The position numbers and the translations under genes were made by a program. A stretch of 64,000 nt of DNA from positions 21,672,101 through 21,736,100 of the forward strand of contig NC_092677.1 of assembly GCF_964355755.1 (NCBI RefSeq), read 5' to 3'. A model generated the notes under the pieces. It worked only from the letters and a program-made list of their open reading frames with translations, made no database searches and had not been told where the DNA came from. Shown piece by piece: positions 33,439-46,477 of this stretch (its first letter is position 1; the number at the start of each line of letters is the position of its first letter). The stretch comes from Antedon mediterranea (lineage: Eukaryota > Echinodermata > Crinoidea > Comatulida > Antedonidae).

Positions 33439-35252
33439 TTGTTTCTGATTTTAAAAAAGGTTCATTTGTTTAGGCCTGTCATTTACAACCCTCAAAATAT
33501 CTCACCTTCAAAAAAAATATTTATTTTCAATAAAAAAAAATAAGAAAAGAAATATCCCTAGAGGTTCGAACCCACTACTGCGAGCACTCAAACTTGAGCA
33601 TTACCCGTTACGCCTCAAACCAGTAGATGACTGAAGAGCTGATAATACTCTATTTATATGAAATGAATAATAAATCAATGAAAAATAATGCCATGCAACT
33701 TTGTTTCTGATTTTAAAAAAGGTTCACTTGTTTAGGCCTGACATTTACTACCCTAAAAATATCTCACCTTCAAAAACAATATTTATTTTCAAATAAAAAA
33801 AAAAGAAAAAAAATATCCCTAGAAGTTCGAACCCACTATTGAAATCACTCAAACCTGAGCATTAACCGTTCGCCGCAAACCATTTTATGACTGAAGAGCT
33901 GATAATAGTCTATTTATATGAAATGGATGATCAATCAATGAAAAATAATGCCATGCAACTTTGTTTCTGATTTTAAAAAAGGTTCACTTGTTTAGGCCTG
34001 ACAGTTGCAACCCTCAAAATATCTCACTTTCAAAAACAATATTTATTTTCAATTAAAAAAAAATGAAAAAAAAAATACCCGTATAGGTTCGAACCCACTA
34101 CTGAGAGCACTCAAACCTGAGCATTACACGTTACGCCACAAACCAGTAGATGACTGAGGAGCTGATAATAGTCTATATATATGAAATGAATGATCAATCA
34201 ATGAAAAATAATGCCATGCAACTTTGTTTCTGATTGAAAAAAATGTTCACTTGTTTAGGCCTGACATTTACAACCCTCAAAATATCTCACTTTCAAAAAC
34301 AATATTTATTTTCAAATAAAAAAAAAAAAAAAAAATATCCCTAGAAGTTCGAACCCACTATTGAAATCACTCAAAACTGAGCATTACCCGTTACGCCGCA
34401 AACCAGTATATAACTGAAGAGCTGATAATAGTCTATTTATATGAAATGGATGATCAACCAATGAAAAATAATGCCATGCAACTTTGTTTCTGATTTTAAA
34501 AAAGGTCCACTTGTTTAGGCCTGACATTTACAACCCTCAAAATATCTCACTTTCAAAAACAATATTTATTTTCAATTAAAAAAAAAAAAAATCCCTAGAG
34601 GTTCGAACCCACTACTGAAAGCACTCAAACCTGAGCATTATCCGTTACGCCACAAACCAGTAGATGACTGCGGAGCTGATAATAGTCCATTTATATGAAA
34701 TGAATGATCAATCAATGAAAAATAATGCCATGCAACTTTGTTTCTGATTTTAAAAAAGGTCCACTTGTTTAGGCCTGACATTTACAACCCTCAAAATATC
34801 TCGCTTTCAAAAACAATATTTATTTTCAATTAAAAAAAAAAGAAAAAAAATATTAGTAGAGGTTCGAACCCACTACTGCGAGAACTCAAACCTGAGCACT
34901 ACCGGTTACGCCACAAACCAGTAGATGACTGAAGAGCTGATAACAGTCTATTTATATGAAATGAATGATCCATCTATGTAAAATGATGTTATGCAACTTT
35001 GTTTCTGATTTTTAAAAAAGGTCTACTTGTTTAGGCCTGACATTTACAACCCTCAAAATATCTCACTTTCAAAAACCATATTTATTTTCAATTTAAAAAA
35101 AAAAGTATCCCTAGAGGTTCGACCCACTACTCAGAGCAATCAAACCTGAGCATTACTCGTTACGCCACAAACCAGTAGATAACTGAAGAGCTGATAATAG
35201 TCTATTTATATGGAATTAATGATCAATCAATGAAAAATAATGCCATGCAACT
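33439..35252. repeat. Cassette D-E-F-G-H-I followed by an A-like monomer
   Basis: Starts are D 33439, E 33701, F 33961, G 34224, H 34484, I 34738 and an A-like monomer 34999 in the position of J. It lies about 3.12 kb after the cassette at 30319 and matches it monomer for monomer up to I. Beyond that the A-like unit (ggtctacttg, agtatccctagagg) replaces J. Confidence 0.83.
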
Positions 35253-37079
35253 TTGTTTCTGATTTTAAAAAAGGTCCACTTGTTTAGGCCTGACATTTAC
35301 AACCCTCAAAATATCTCACTTTCAAAAACAATATTTTTTTCAATAAAAAAAAAAAAAAAAAAATATTCGTGGAGGTTCGAACCCACTACTGCGAGAACTC
35401 AAACCTGAGCATTACCCGATACGCATCAAACCAGTAGATGACTGAAGAGCTGATAATACTCTATTTATATGAAATTAATAATAAATCAATGAAAAATAAT
35501 GCCATGCAACTTTGTTTCTGATTTTAAAAAAGGTTCACTTGTTTAGGCCTGACATTTACAACCCTCAAAATATCTCACTTTCAAAAACAATATTTATTTT
35601 AAATAAAAAAAAGAAAGAAACAAAATATCCCTAGAGGTTCGACCCACAACTCAGAGCACTCAAACCTGAGCATTACCCGTTACGCCACAAACCAGTAGAT
35701 GACTGAAGAGCTGATAATAGTCTATTTATATGAAATCAATGATCAATCAATGAAAAATAATGCAATGCAACTTTGTTTCTGATTTTAAAAAATATCCATT
35801 TGTTTAGGCCTGACATTCACAACCCTAAAAAATATCTCATTTTCAAAAAAAATATTTATTTTCAATAAGAAAAAAAAAAGCAATATCCCTAGAGGTTCGA
35901 ACCCACTACTGCGAGAACTCAAACCTGAGCATTACCCGTTACGCCTCAAACCAGTAGATGACTGAAGAGCTGATAATACTCTATTTATATGAAATTAATA
36001 ATAAATCAATGAAAAATAATGCCATGCAACTTTGTTTCTGATTTTAAAAAAAGTTCACTTGTTTAGGCCTGACATTTACAACCCTCAAAATATCTCACTT
36101 TCAAAAACAATATTTATTTTAAATAAAAAAAAAAAAAGAAACAAAATATCCGTAGAGGATCGAACCCACTAGTGAGAGCACTCAAACTTGAGCATTACCC
36201 GTTACGCCTCAAACCAGTATATGACTGAAGAGCTGCTAATACTCTATTTATATGAAATAAATAATAAATCAATGAAAAATAATGCCATGCAACTTTGTTT
36301 CTGATTTTAAAAAAGGTCCACTTGTTTAGGCCTGACATTTACAACCCTCAAAATATCTCACTTTCAAAAACAATATTTATTTTCAATAAAAAAAAAAAAA
36401 AAAAAAAAAATATTCGTAGAGGTTCGAACCCACTACTGCGAGAACTCAAACCTGAGCATTACCCGTTACGCCTCAAACCAGTAGATGACTGAAGAGCTGA
36501 TAATACTCTATTTATATGAAATTAATAATAAATCAATGAAAAATAATGCCATGCAACTTTGTTTCTGATTTTAAAAAAGGTTCACTTGTTTAGGCCTGAC
36601 ATTTACAACCCTCAAAATATCTCACTTTCAAAAACAATATTTATTTTAAATAAAAAAAAAAAGAAACAAAATATCCGTAGAGGATCGAACCCACTAGTGA
36701 GAGCACTCAAACTTGAGCATTACCCGTTACGCCACAAACCAGTAGATGACTGAAGAGCTGATAATACTCTATTTATATGAAATAAATAATAAATCAATGA
36801 AAAATAATGCCATGCAACTTTGTTTCTGATTTTAAAAAAGGTCCACTTGTTTAGGCCTGACATTTACAACCCTCAAAATATCTCACTTTCAAAAACAATA
36901 TTTATTTTCAATAAAAAAAAAAAAAAAAAAATATTCGTAGAGGTTCGAACCCACTACTGCGAGAACTCAAACCTGAGCATTACCCGTTACGCCTCAAACC
37001 AGTAGATGACTGAAGAGCTGATAATACTCTATTTATATGAAATTAATAATAAATCAATGAAAAATAATGCAATGCAACT
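35253..37079. repeat. Seven-monomer higher-order unit, copy 1 (1827 bp)
   Basis: Order is C with ttcgtggagg (35253), a B/A hybrid with cccacaactcagagc (about 35512), K' (about 35772), B with gctgctaatac (about 36034), C (36295), B (36559) and C (36820). The following copy begins exactly 1827 bp later and repeats the order and most private substitutions. Confidence 0.88.
36671..36741 (-). ncRNA. tRNA-like element with the most canonical B box (second representative)
   Basis: In this B-type monomer the B box is GGTTCGATCCT (36681-36691, minus). The A box TGGCGTAACGGG lies at 36723-36734 and TATAAATA at 36770-36777, 29 bp from the inferred 5' end. The spacing is identical to the copy at 9642, which shows the layout is a property of the repeat and not of one copy. 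The cloverleaf stems are as weak as there. Confidence 0.55.
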
Positions 37080-38906
37080 TTGTTTCTGATTATAAAAAAG
37101 GTTCATTTGTTTAGGCCTGTCATTTACAACCCTCAAAATATCTCACTTTCAAAAACAATATTTTTTTCAATAAAAAAAAAAAAAAAAAAATATTCGTGGA
37201 GGTTCGAACCCACTACTGCGAGAACTCAAACCTGAGCATTACCCGATACGCCTCAAACCAGTAGATGACTGAAGAGCTGATAATACTCTATTTATATGAA
37301 ATTAATAATAAATCAATGAAAAATAATGCCATGCAACTTTGTTTCTGATTTTAAAAAAGGTTCACTTGTTTAGGCCTGACATTTACAACCCTCAAAATAT
37401 CTCACTTTCAAAAACAATATTTATTTTAAATAAAAAAAAGAAAGAAACAAAATATCCCTAGAGGTTCGACCCACAACTCAGAGCACTCAAACCTGAGCAT
37501 TACCCGTTACGCCACAAACCAGTAGATGACTGAAGAGCTGATAATAGTCTATTTATATGAAATCAATGATCAATCAATGAAAAATAATGCAATGCAACTT
37601 TGTTTCTGATTTTAAAAAATATCCATTTCTTTAGGCCTGACATTCACAACCCTAAAAAATATCTCATTTTCAAAAAAAATATTTATTTTCAATAAGAAAA
37701 AAAAAAGCAATATCCCTAGAGGTTCGAACCCACTACTGCGAGAACTCAAACCTGAGCATTACCCGTTACGCCTCAAACCAGTAGATGACTGAAGAGCTGA
37801 TAATACTCTATTTATATGAAATTAATAATAAATCAATGAAAAATAATGCCATGCAACTTTGTTTCTGATTTTAAAAAAAGTTCACTTGTTTAGGCCTGAC
37901 ATTTACAACCCTCAAAATATCTCACTTTCAAAAACAATATTTATTTTAAATAAAAAAAAAAAAAGAAACAAAATATCCGTAGAGGATCGAACCCACTAGT
38001 GAGAGCACTCAAACTTGAGCATTACCCGTTACGCCTCAAACCAGTAGATGACTGAAGAGCTGCTAATACTCTATTTATATGAAATAAATAATAAATCAAT
38101 GAAAAATAATGCCATGCAACTTTGTTTCTGATTTTAAAAAAGGTCCACTTGTTTAGGCCTGACATTTACAACCCTCAAAATATCTCACTTTCAAAAACAA
38201 TATTTATTTTCAATAAAAAAAAAAAAAAAAAAAAAAATATTCGTAGAGGTTCGAACCCACTACTGCGAGAACTCAAACCTGAGCATTACCCGTTACGCCT
38301 CAAACCAGTAGATGACTGAAGAGCTGATAATACTCTATTTATATGAAATTAATAATAAATCAATGAAAAATAATGCCATGCAACTTTGTTTCTGATTTTA
38401 AAAAAGGTTCACTTGTTTAGGCCTGACATTTACAACCCTCAAAATATCTCACTTTCAAAAACAATATTTATTTTAAATAAAAAAAAAAAGAAACAAAATA
38501 TCCGTAGAGGATCGAACCCACTAGTGAGAGCACTCAAACTTGAGCATTACCCGTTACGCCACAAACCAGTAGATGACTGAAGAGCTGATAATACTCTATT
38601 TATATGAAATAAATAATAAATCAATGAAAAATAATGCCATGCAACTTTGTTTCTGATTTTAAAAAAGGTCCACTTGTTTAGGCCTGACATTTACAACCCT
38701 CAAAATATCTCACTTTCAAAAACAATATTTATTTTCAATAAAAAAAAAAAAAAAAAAATATTCGTAGAGGTTCGAACCCACTACTGCGAGAACTCAAACC
38801 TGAGCATTACCCGTTACGCCTCAAACCAGTAGATGACTGAAGAGCTGATAATACTCTATTTATATGAAATTAATAATAAATCAATGAAAAATAATGCAAT
38901 GCAACT
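37080..38906. repeat. Seven-monomer higher-order unit, copy 2 (1827 bp)
   Basis: This repeats copy 1 with the same total length. Its first monomer carries a different left end (gattataaaaaagg, cctgtcattt) ahead of the ttcgtggagg part, so the duplication junction lies inside that monomer. The same gattataaaaaagg left end follows directly after the unit (38907), as expected from unequal crossing-over. Confidence 0.88.
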
Positions 38907-41900
38907 TTGTTTCTGATTATAAAAAAGGTTCATTTGTTTAGGCCTGTCATTTACAACCCTCAAAATATCTCACTTTCAAAAACAATATTTATTTTAAATA
39001 AAAAAAAAAAAAGAAACAAAATATCCGTAGAGGATCGAACCCACTAGTGAGAGCACTCATACTTGAGCATTACCCGTTACGCCTCAAACCAGTAGATGAC
39101 TGAAGAGCTGCTAATACTCTATTTATATGAAATAAATAATAAATCAATGAAAAATAATGCCATGCAACTTTGTTTCTGATTTTAAAAAAGGTCCACTTGT
39201 TTAGGCCTGACATTTACAACCCTCAAAATATCTCACTTTCAAAAACAATATTTATTTTCAATAAAAAAAAAAAAAAAAAATATTCGTAGAGGTTCGAACC
39301 CACTACTGCGAGAACTCAAACCTGAGCATTACCCGTTACGCCTCAAACCAGTAGATGACTGAAGAGCTGATAATACTCTATTTATATGAAATTAATAATA
39401 AATCAATGAAAAATAATGCCATGCAACTTTGTTTCTGATTTTAAAAAAGGTCCACTTGTTTAGGCCTGACATTTACAACCCTCAAAATATCTCGCTTTCA
39501 AAAACAATATTTATTTTCAATTAAAAAAAAAAGAAAAAAAAAATATTAGTAGAGGTTCGAACCCACTACTGCGAGAACTCAAACCTGAGCACTACCGGTT
39601 ACGCCACAAACCAGTAGATGACTGAAGAGCTGATAACAGTCTATTTATATGAAATGAATGATCCATCAATGTAAAATGATGTTATGCAACTTTGTTTCTG
39701 ATTTTTAAAAAAGGTCCACTTGTTTAGGCCTGACATTTACAACCCTCAAAATATCTCACTTTCAAAAACAATATTTATTTTCAATTTTAAAAAAAAAGAA
39801 AAAAAGTATCCCTAGAGGTTCGACCCACTACTCAGAGCACTCAAACCTGAGCATTACTCGTTACGCCACAAACCAGTAGATAACTGAAGAGCTGATAATA
39901 GTCTATTTATATGGAATTAATGATCAATCAGTGAAAAATAATGCCATGCAACTTTGTTTCTGATTTTAAAAAAGGTCCACTTGTTTAGGCCTGACATTTA
40001 CAACCCTCAAAATATCTCACTTTCAAAAACAATATTTTTTTCAATAAAAAAAAAAAAAAAAAAAATATTCGTGGAGGTTCGAACCCACTACTGCGAGAAC
40101 TCAAACCTGAGCATTACCCGATACGCCTCAAACCAGTAGATGACTGAAGAGCTGATAATACTCTATTTATATGAAATTAATAATAAATCAATGAAAAATA
40201 ATGCCATGCAACTTTGTTTCTGATTTTAAAAAAGGTTCACTTGTTTAGGCCTGACATTTACAACCCTCAAAATATCTCACTTTCAAAAACAATATTTATT
40301 TTAAATAAAAAAAAAGAAAGAAACAAAATATCCCTAGAGGTTCGACCCACTACTCAGAGCACTCAAACCTGAGCATTACCCGTTACGCCACAAACCAGTA
40401 GATGACTGAAGAGTTGATAATAGTCTATTTATATGAAATGAATGATCAATCAATGAAAAATAATGCCATGCAACTTTGTTTCTGATTTTAAAAAATATCC
40501 ATTTGTTTAGGCCTGACATTCACAACCCTAAAAAATATCTCATTTTCAAAAAAAATATTTATTTTCAATAAGAAAAAAAAAAGCAATATCCCTAGAGGTT
40601 CGAACCCACTACTGCGAGAACTCAAACCTGAGCATTACCCGTCACGCCTCAAACCAGTAGATGACTGAAGAGCTGATAATACTCTATTTATATGAAATTA
40701 ATAATAAATCAATGAAAAATAATGCCATGCAACTTTGTTTCTGATTTTAAAAAAGGTTCACTTGTTTAGGCCTGACATTTACAACCCTCAAAATATCTCA
40801 CTTTCAAAAACAATATTTATTTTAAATAAAAAAAAAACAAAAAACAAAATATCCGTAGAGGATCGAACCCACTAGTGAGAGCACTCAAACTTGAGCATTA
40901 CCCGTTACGCCTCAAACCAGTAGATGACTGAAGAGCTGCTAATACTCTATTTATATGAAATAAATAATAAATCAATGAAAAATAATGCCATGCAACTTTG
41001 TTTCTGATTTTAAAAAAGGTCCACTTGTTTAGGCCTGACATTTACAACCCTCAAAATATCTCACTTTCAAAAACAATATTTATTTTCAATAAAAAAAAAA
41101 AAAAAAAAATATTCGTAGAGGTTCGAACCCACTACTGCGAGAACTCAAACCTGAGCATTACCCGTTACGCCTCAAACCAGTAGATGACTGAAGAGCTGAT
41201 AATACTCTATTTATATGAAATTAATAATAAATCAATGAAAAATAATGCCATGCAACTTTGTTTCTGATTTTAAAAAAGGTTCACTTGTTTAAGCCTGACA
41301 TTTACAACCCTCAAAATATCTCACTTTCAAAAACAATATTTATTTTAAATAAAAAAAAAAAAAGAAACAAAATATCCATAGAGGATCGAACCCACTAGTG
41401 AGAGCACTCAAACTTGAGTATTACCCGTTACGCCACAAACCAGTAGATGACTGAAGAGCTGATAATACTCTATTTATATGAAATAAATAATAAATCAATG
41501 AAAAATAATGCCATGCAACTTTGTTTCTGATTTTAAAAAAGGTCCACTTGTTTAGGCCTGACATTTACAACCCTCAAAATATCTCACTTTCAAAAACAAT
41601 ATTTATTTTCAATAAAAAAAAAAAAAAAAAAAAAATATTCGTAGAGGTTCGAACCCACTACTGCGAGAACTCAAACCTGAGCATTACCCGTTACGCCTCA
41701 AACCAGTAGATGACTGAAGAGCTGATAATACTCTATTTATATGAAATTAATAATAAATCAATGAAAAATAATGCAATTCAACTTTGTTTCTGATTTTAAA
41801 AAAGGTTCATTTGTTTAGGCCTGTCATTTACAACCCTCAAAATATCTCACTTTCAAAAACAATATTTATTTTAAATAAAAAAAAAGAAAAGAAACAAAGT

Positions 41901-44134
41901 ATCCGTAGAGGATCGAACCCACTAGTGAGAGCACTCATACTTGAGCATTACCCGTTACGCCTCAAACCAGTAGATGACTGAAGAGCTGCTAATACTCTAT
42001 TTATATGAAATAAATAATAAATCAATGAAAAATAATGCCATGCAACTTTGTTTCTGATTTTAAAAAAGGTCCACTTGTTTAGGCCTGACATTTACAACCC
42101 TCAAAATATCTCACTTTCAAAAACAATATTTATTTTCAATAAAAAAAAAAAAAAAATATTCGTAGAGGTTCGAACCCACTACTGCGAGAACTCAAACCTG
42201 AGCATTACCCGTTACGCCTCAAACCAGTAGATGACTGAAGAGCTGATAATACTCTATTTATATGAAATTAATAATAAATCAATGAAAAATAATGCCATGC
42301 AACTTTGTTTCTGATTTTAAAAAAGGTCCACTTGTTTAGGCCTGATATTTACAACCCTCAAAATATCTCGCTTTCAAAAACAATATTTATTTTCAATTAA
42401 AAAAAAAAGAAAAAAAATATTAGTAGAGGTTCGAACCCACTACTGCGAGAACTCAAACCTGAGCACTACCGGTTACGCCACAAACCAGTAGATGACTGAA
42501 GAGCTGATAACAGTCTATTTATATGAAATGAATGATCCATCAATGTAAAATGATGTTATGCAACTTTGTTTCTGATTTTTAAAAAAGGTCCACTTGTTTA
42601 GGCCTGACATTTACAACCCTCAAAATATCTCACTTTCAAAAACAATATTTATTTTAAATAAAAAAAAAAAAAGAAACAAAATATCCGTAGAGGATCGAAC
42701 CCACTAGTGAGAGCACTCAAACTTGAGCATTACCCGTTACGCCACAAACCAGTAGATGACTGAAGAGCTGATAATACTCTATTTATATGAAATAAATAAT
42801 AAATCAATGAAAAATAATGCCATGCAACTTTGTTTCTGATTTTAAAAAAGGTCCACTTGTTTAGGCCTGACATTTATTACCCTCAAAATATCTCACTTTC
42901 AAAAACAATATTTATTTTCAATAAAAAAAAAAAAAAAAAAATATTCGTAGAGGTTCGAACCCACTACTGCGAGAACTCAAACCTGAGCATTACCCGTTAC
43001 GCCTCAAACCAGTAGATGACTGAAGAGCTGATAATACTCTATTTATATGAAATTAATAATAAATCAATGAAAAATAATGCAATGCAACTTTGTTTCTGAT
43101 TTTAAAAAAGGTTCATTTGTTTAGGCCTGTCATTTACAACCCTCAAAATATCTCACTTTCAAAAACAATATTTATTTTAAATAAAAAAAAAAAAACAAAC
43201 AAAATATCCGTAGAGGATCGAACCCACTAGTGAGAGCACTCATACTTGAGCATTACCCGTTACGCCTCAAACCAGTAGATGACTGAAGAGCTGATAATAG
43301 TCTATTTTATATGAAATGAATGATCAATCAATGAAAAATAATGCCATGCAACTTTGTTTCTGATTTTAAAAAAGGTCCACTTGTTTAGGCCTGACATTTA
43401 CAACCCTCAAAATATCTCACTTTCAAAAACAATATTTATTTTAAAATAAAAAAAAAAAAAAAATATTCGTAGAGGTTCGAACCCACTACTGCGAGAACTC
43501 AAACCTGAGCATTACCCGTTACGTCTCAAACCAGTAGATGACTGAAGAGCTGATAATACTCTATTTATATGAAATTAATAATAAATCAATGAAAAATAAT
43601 GCCATGCAACATTGTTTCTGATTTTAAAAAAGGTTCACTTGTTTAGGCCTGACATTTACAACCCTCAAAATATCTCACTTTCAAAAACAATATTTATTTT
43701 AAATAAAAAAAAAAAAGAAACAAAATATCCGTAGAGGATCGAACCCACTAGTGAGAGCACTCAAACTTGAGCATTACCCGTTACGCCACAAACCAGTAGA
43801 TGACTGAAGAGCTGATAATACTCTATTTATATGAAATAAATAATAAATCAATGAAAAATAATGCCATGCAACTTTGTTTCTGATTTTAAAAAAGGTCCAC
43901 TTGTTTAGGCCTGACATTTACAACCCTCAAAATATCTCACTTTCAAAAACAATATTTATTTTCAATAAAAAAAAAAAAAAAAAAAATATTCGTAGAGGTT
44001 CGAACCCACTACTGCGAGAACTCAAACCTGAGCATTACCCGTTACGCCTCAAACCAGTAGATGACTGAAGAGCTGATAATACTCTATTTATATGAAATTA
44101 ATAATAAATCAATGAAAAATAATGCAATGCAACT
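38907..44134. repeat. Satellite block dominated by alternating B and C monomers
   Basis: About 20 monomers, mostly B (gaggatcgaaccc, ctagtgag) alternating with C (attcgtagagg, ctactgcgag), which gives a local period near 522 bp. I monomers lie near 39430 and 42309. A C-B/A-K' trimer with ttcgtggagg starts at 39954. B monomers with cctgtcattt and actcatacttgag occur at about 38907, 41784 and 43091. This is the most homogeneous stretch. No gene is present. Confidence 0.92.
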
Positions 44135-45432
44135 TTGTTTCTGATTTTAAAAAAGGTTCATTTGTTTAGGCCTGTCATTTACAACCCTCAAAATATCTCA
44201 CCTTCAAAAAAAATATTTATTTTCAATAAAAAAAAAAATAGAAAAGAAATATCCCTAGAGGTTCGAACCCACTACTGCGAGCACTCAAACTTGAGCATTA
44301 CCCGTTACGCCTCAAACCAGTAGATGACTGAAGTGCTGATAATACTCTATTTATATGAAATGAATAATAAATCAATGAAAAATAATGCCATGCAACTTTG
44401 TTTCTGATTTTAAAAAAGGTTCCCTTGTTTAGGCCTGACATTTACAACCCTCAAAATATCTCACCTTCAAAAACAATATTTATTTTCAAATAAAAAAAAA
44501 AGAAAAAAAATATCCCTAGAAGTTCGAACCCACTATTGAAATCACTCAAACCTGAGCATTAACCGTCCGCCGCAAACCATTTTATGACTGAAGAGCTGCT
44601 AATAGTCTATTAATATGAAATGGATGATCAATCAATGAAAAATAATGCCATGCAACTTTGTTTCTGATTTTAAAAAAGGTTCACTTGTTTAGGCCTGACA
44701 GTTGCAACCCTCAAAATATCTCACTTTCAAAAACAATATTTATTTTCAATTAAAAAAAAAAGAAAAAAAAATACCCGTATAGGTTCGAACCCACTACTGA
44801 GGGCACTCAAACCTGAGCATTACACGTTACGCCACAAACCAGTAGATGACTGAGGAGCTGATAATAGTCTATATATATGAAATGAATGAACAATCAATGA
44901 AAAATAATGCCATGCAACTTTGTTTCTGATTGAAAAAAATGTTCACTTGTTTAGGCCTGACATTTACAAACCTCAAAATATCTCACTTTCAAAAACAATA
45001 TTTATTTTCAAATAAAAAAAAAAAAAAAAAATATCCCTAGAAGTTCGAACCCACTATTGAAATCACTCAAAACTGAGCATTACCCGTTACGCCGCAAACC
45101 AGTATATAACTGAAGAGCTGATAATAGTCTATTTATATGAAATGGATGATCAACCAATGAAAAATAATGCCATGCAACTTTGTTTCTGATTTTAAAAAAG
45201 GTCCACTTGTTTAGGCCTGACATTTACAACCCTCAAAATATCTCACTTTCAAAAACAATATTTATTTTCAATTTAAAAAAAAAAAATCCCTAGAGGTTCG
45301 AACCCACTACTGAAAACACTCAAACCTGAGCATTATCCGTTACGCCACAAACCAGTAGATGACTGCGGAGCTGATAATAGTCCATTTATATGAAATGAAT
45401 GATCAATCAATGAAAAATAATGCCATGCAACT
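44135..45432. repeat. Cassette D-E-F-G-H
   Basis: Starts are D 44135, E 44398, F 44658, G 44920 and H 45180. C monomers follow in place of I and J. The H copy retains gactgcgg. Confidence 0.83.
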
Positions 45433-46477
45433 TTGTTTCTGATTTTAAAAAAGGTCCACTTGTTTAGGCCTGACATTTACAACCCTCAAAATATCTCACT
45501 TTCAAAAACAATATTTATTTTCAATAAAAAAAAAAAAAAAAAAATATTCGTAGAGGTTCGAACCCACTACTGCGAGAACTCAAACCTGAGCATTACCCGT
45601 TACGCCTCAAACCAGTAGATGACTGAAGAGCTGATAATACTCTATTTATATGAAATTAATAATAAATCAATGAAAAATAATGCCATGCAACTTTGTTTCT
45701 GATTTTAAAAAAGGTCCACTTGTTTAGGCCTGACATTTACAACCCTCAAAATATCTCACTTTCAAAAACAATATTTATTTTCAATAAAAAAAAAAAAAAA
45801 AAAAAATATTCGTAGAGGTTCGAACCCACTACTGCGAGAACTCAAACCTGAGCATTACCCGTTACGCCTCAAACCAGTAGATGACTGAAGAGCTGATAAT
45901 ACTCTATTTATATGAAATTAATAATAAATCTATGAAAAATAATGCCATGCAACTTTGTTTCTGATTTTAAAAAAGGTTCACTTGTTTAGGCCTGACATTT
46001 ACAACCCTCAAAATATCTCACTTTCAAAAACAATATTTATTTTAAATAAAAAAAAAAAAAGAAACAAAATATCCGTAGAGGATCGAACCCACTAGTGAGA
46101 GCACTCAAACTTGAGCATTACCCGTTACGCCACAAACCAGTAGATGACTGAAGAGCTGATAATACTCTATTTATATGAAATAAATAATAAATCAATGAAA
46201 AATAATGCCATGCAACTTTGTTTCTGATTTTAAAAAAGGTCCACTTGTTTAGGCCTGACATTTACAACCCTCAAAATATCTCACTTTCAAAAACAATATT
46301 TATTTTCAATAAAAAAAAAAAAAAAAAAATATTCGTAGAGGTTCGAACCCACTACTGCGAGAACTCAAACCTGAGCATTACCCGTTACGCCTCAAACCAG
46401 TAGATGACTGAAGAGCTGATAATACTCTATTTATATGAAATTAATAATAAATCAATGAAAAATAATGCAATGCAACT
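45433..46477. repeat. C-C-B-C monomers between cassettes
   Basis: Four monomers (45433, 45694, 45957, 46218) of the common C and B types link two D-H cassettes. Nothing else is visible. Confidence 0.88.
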
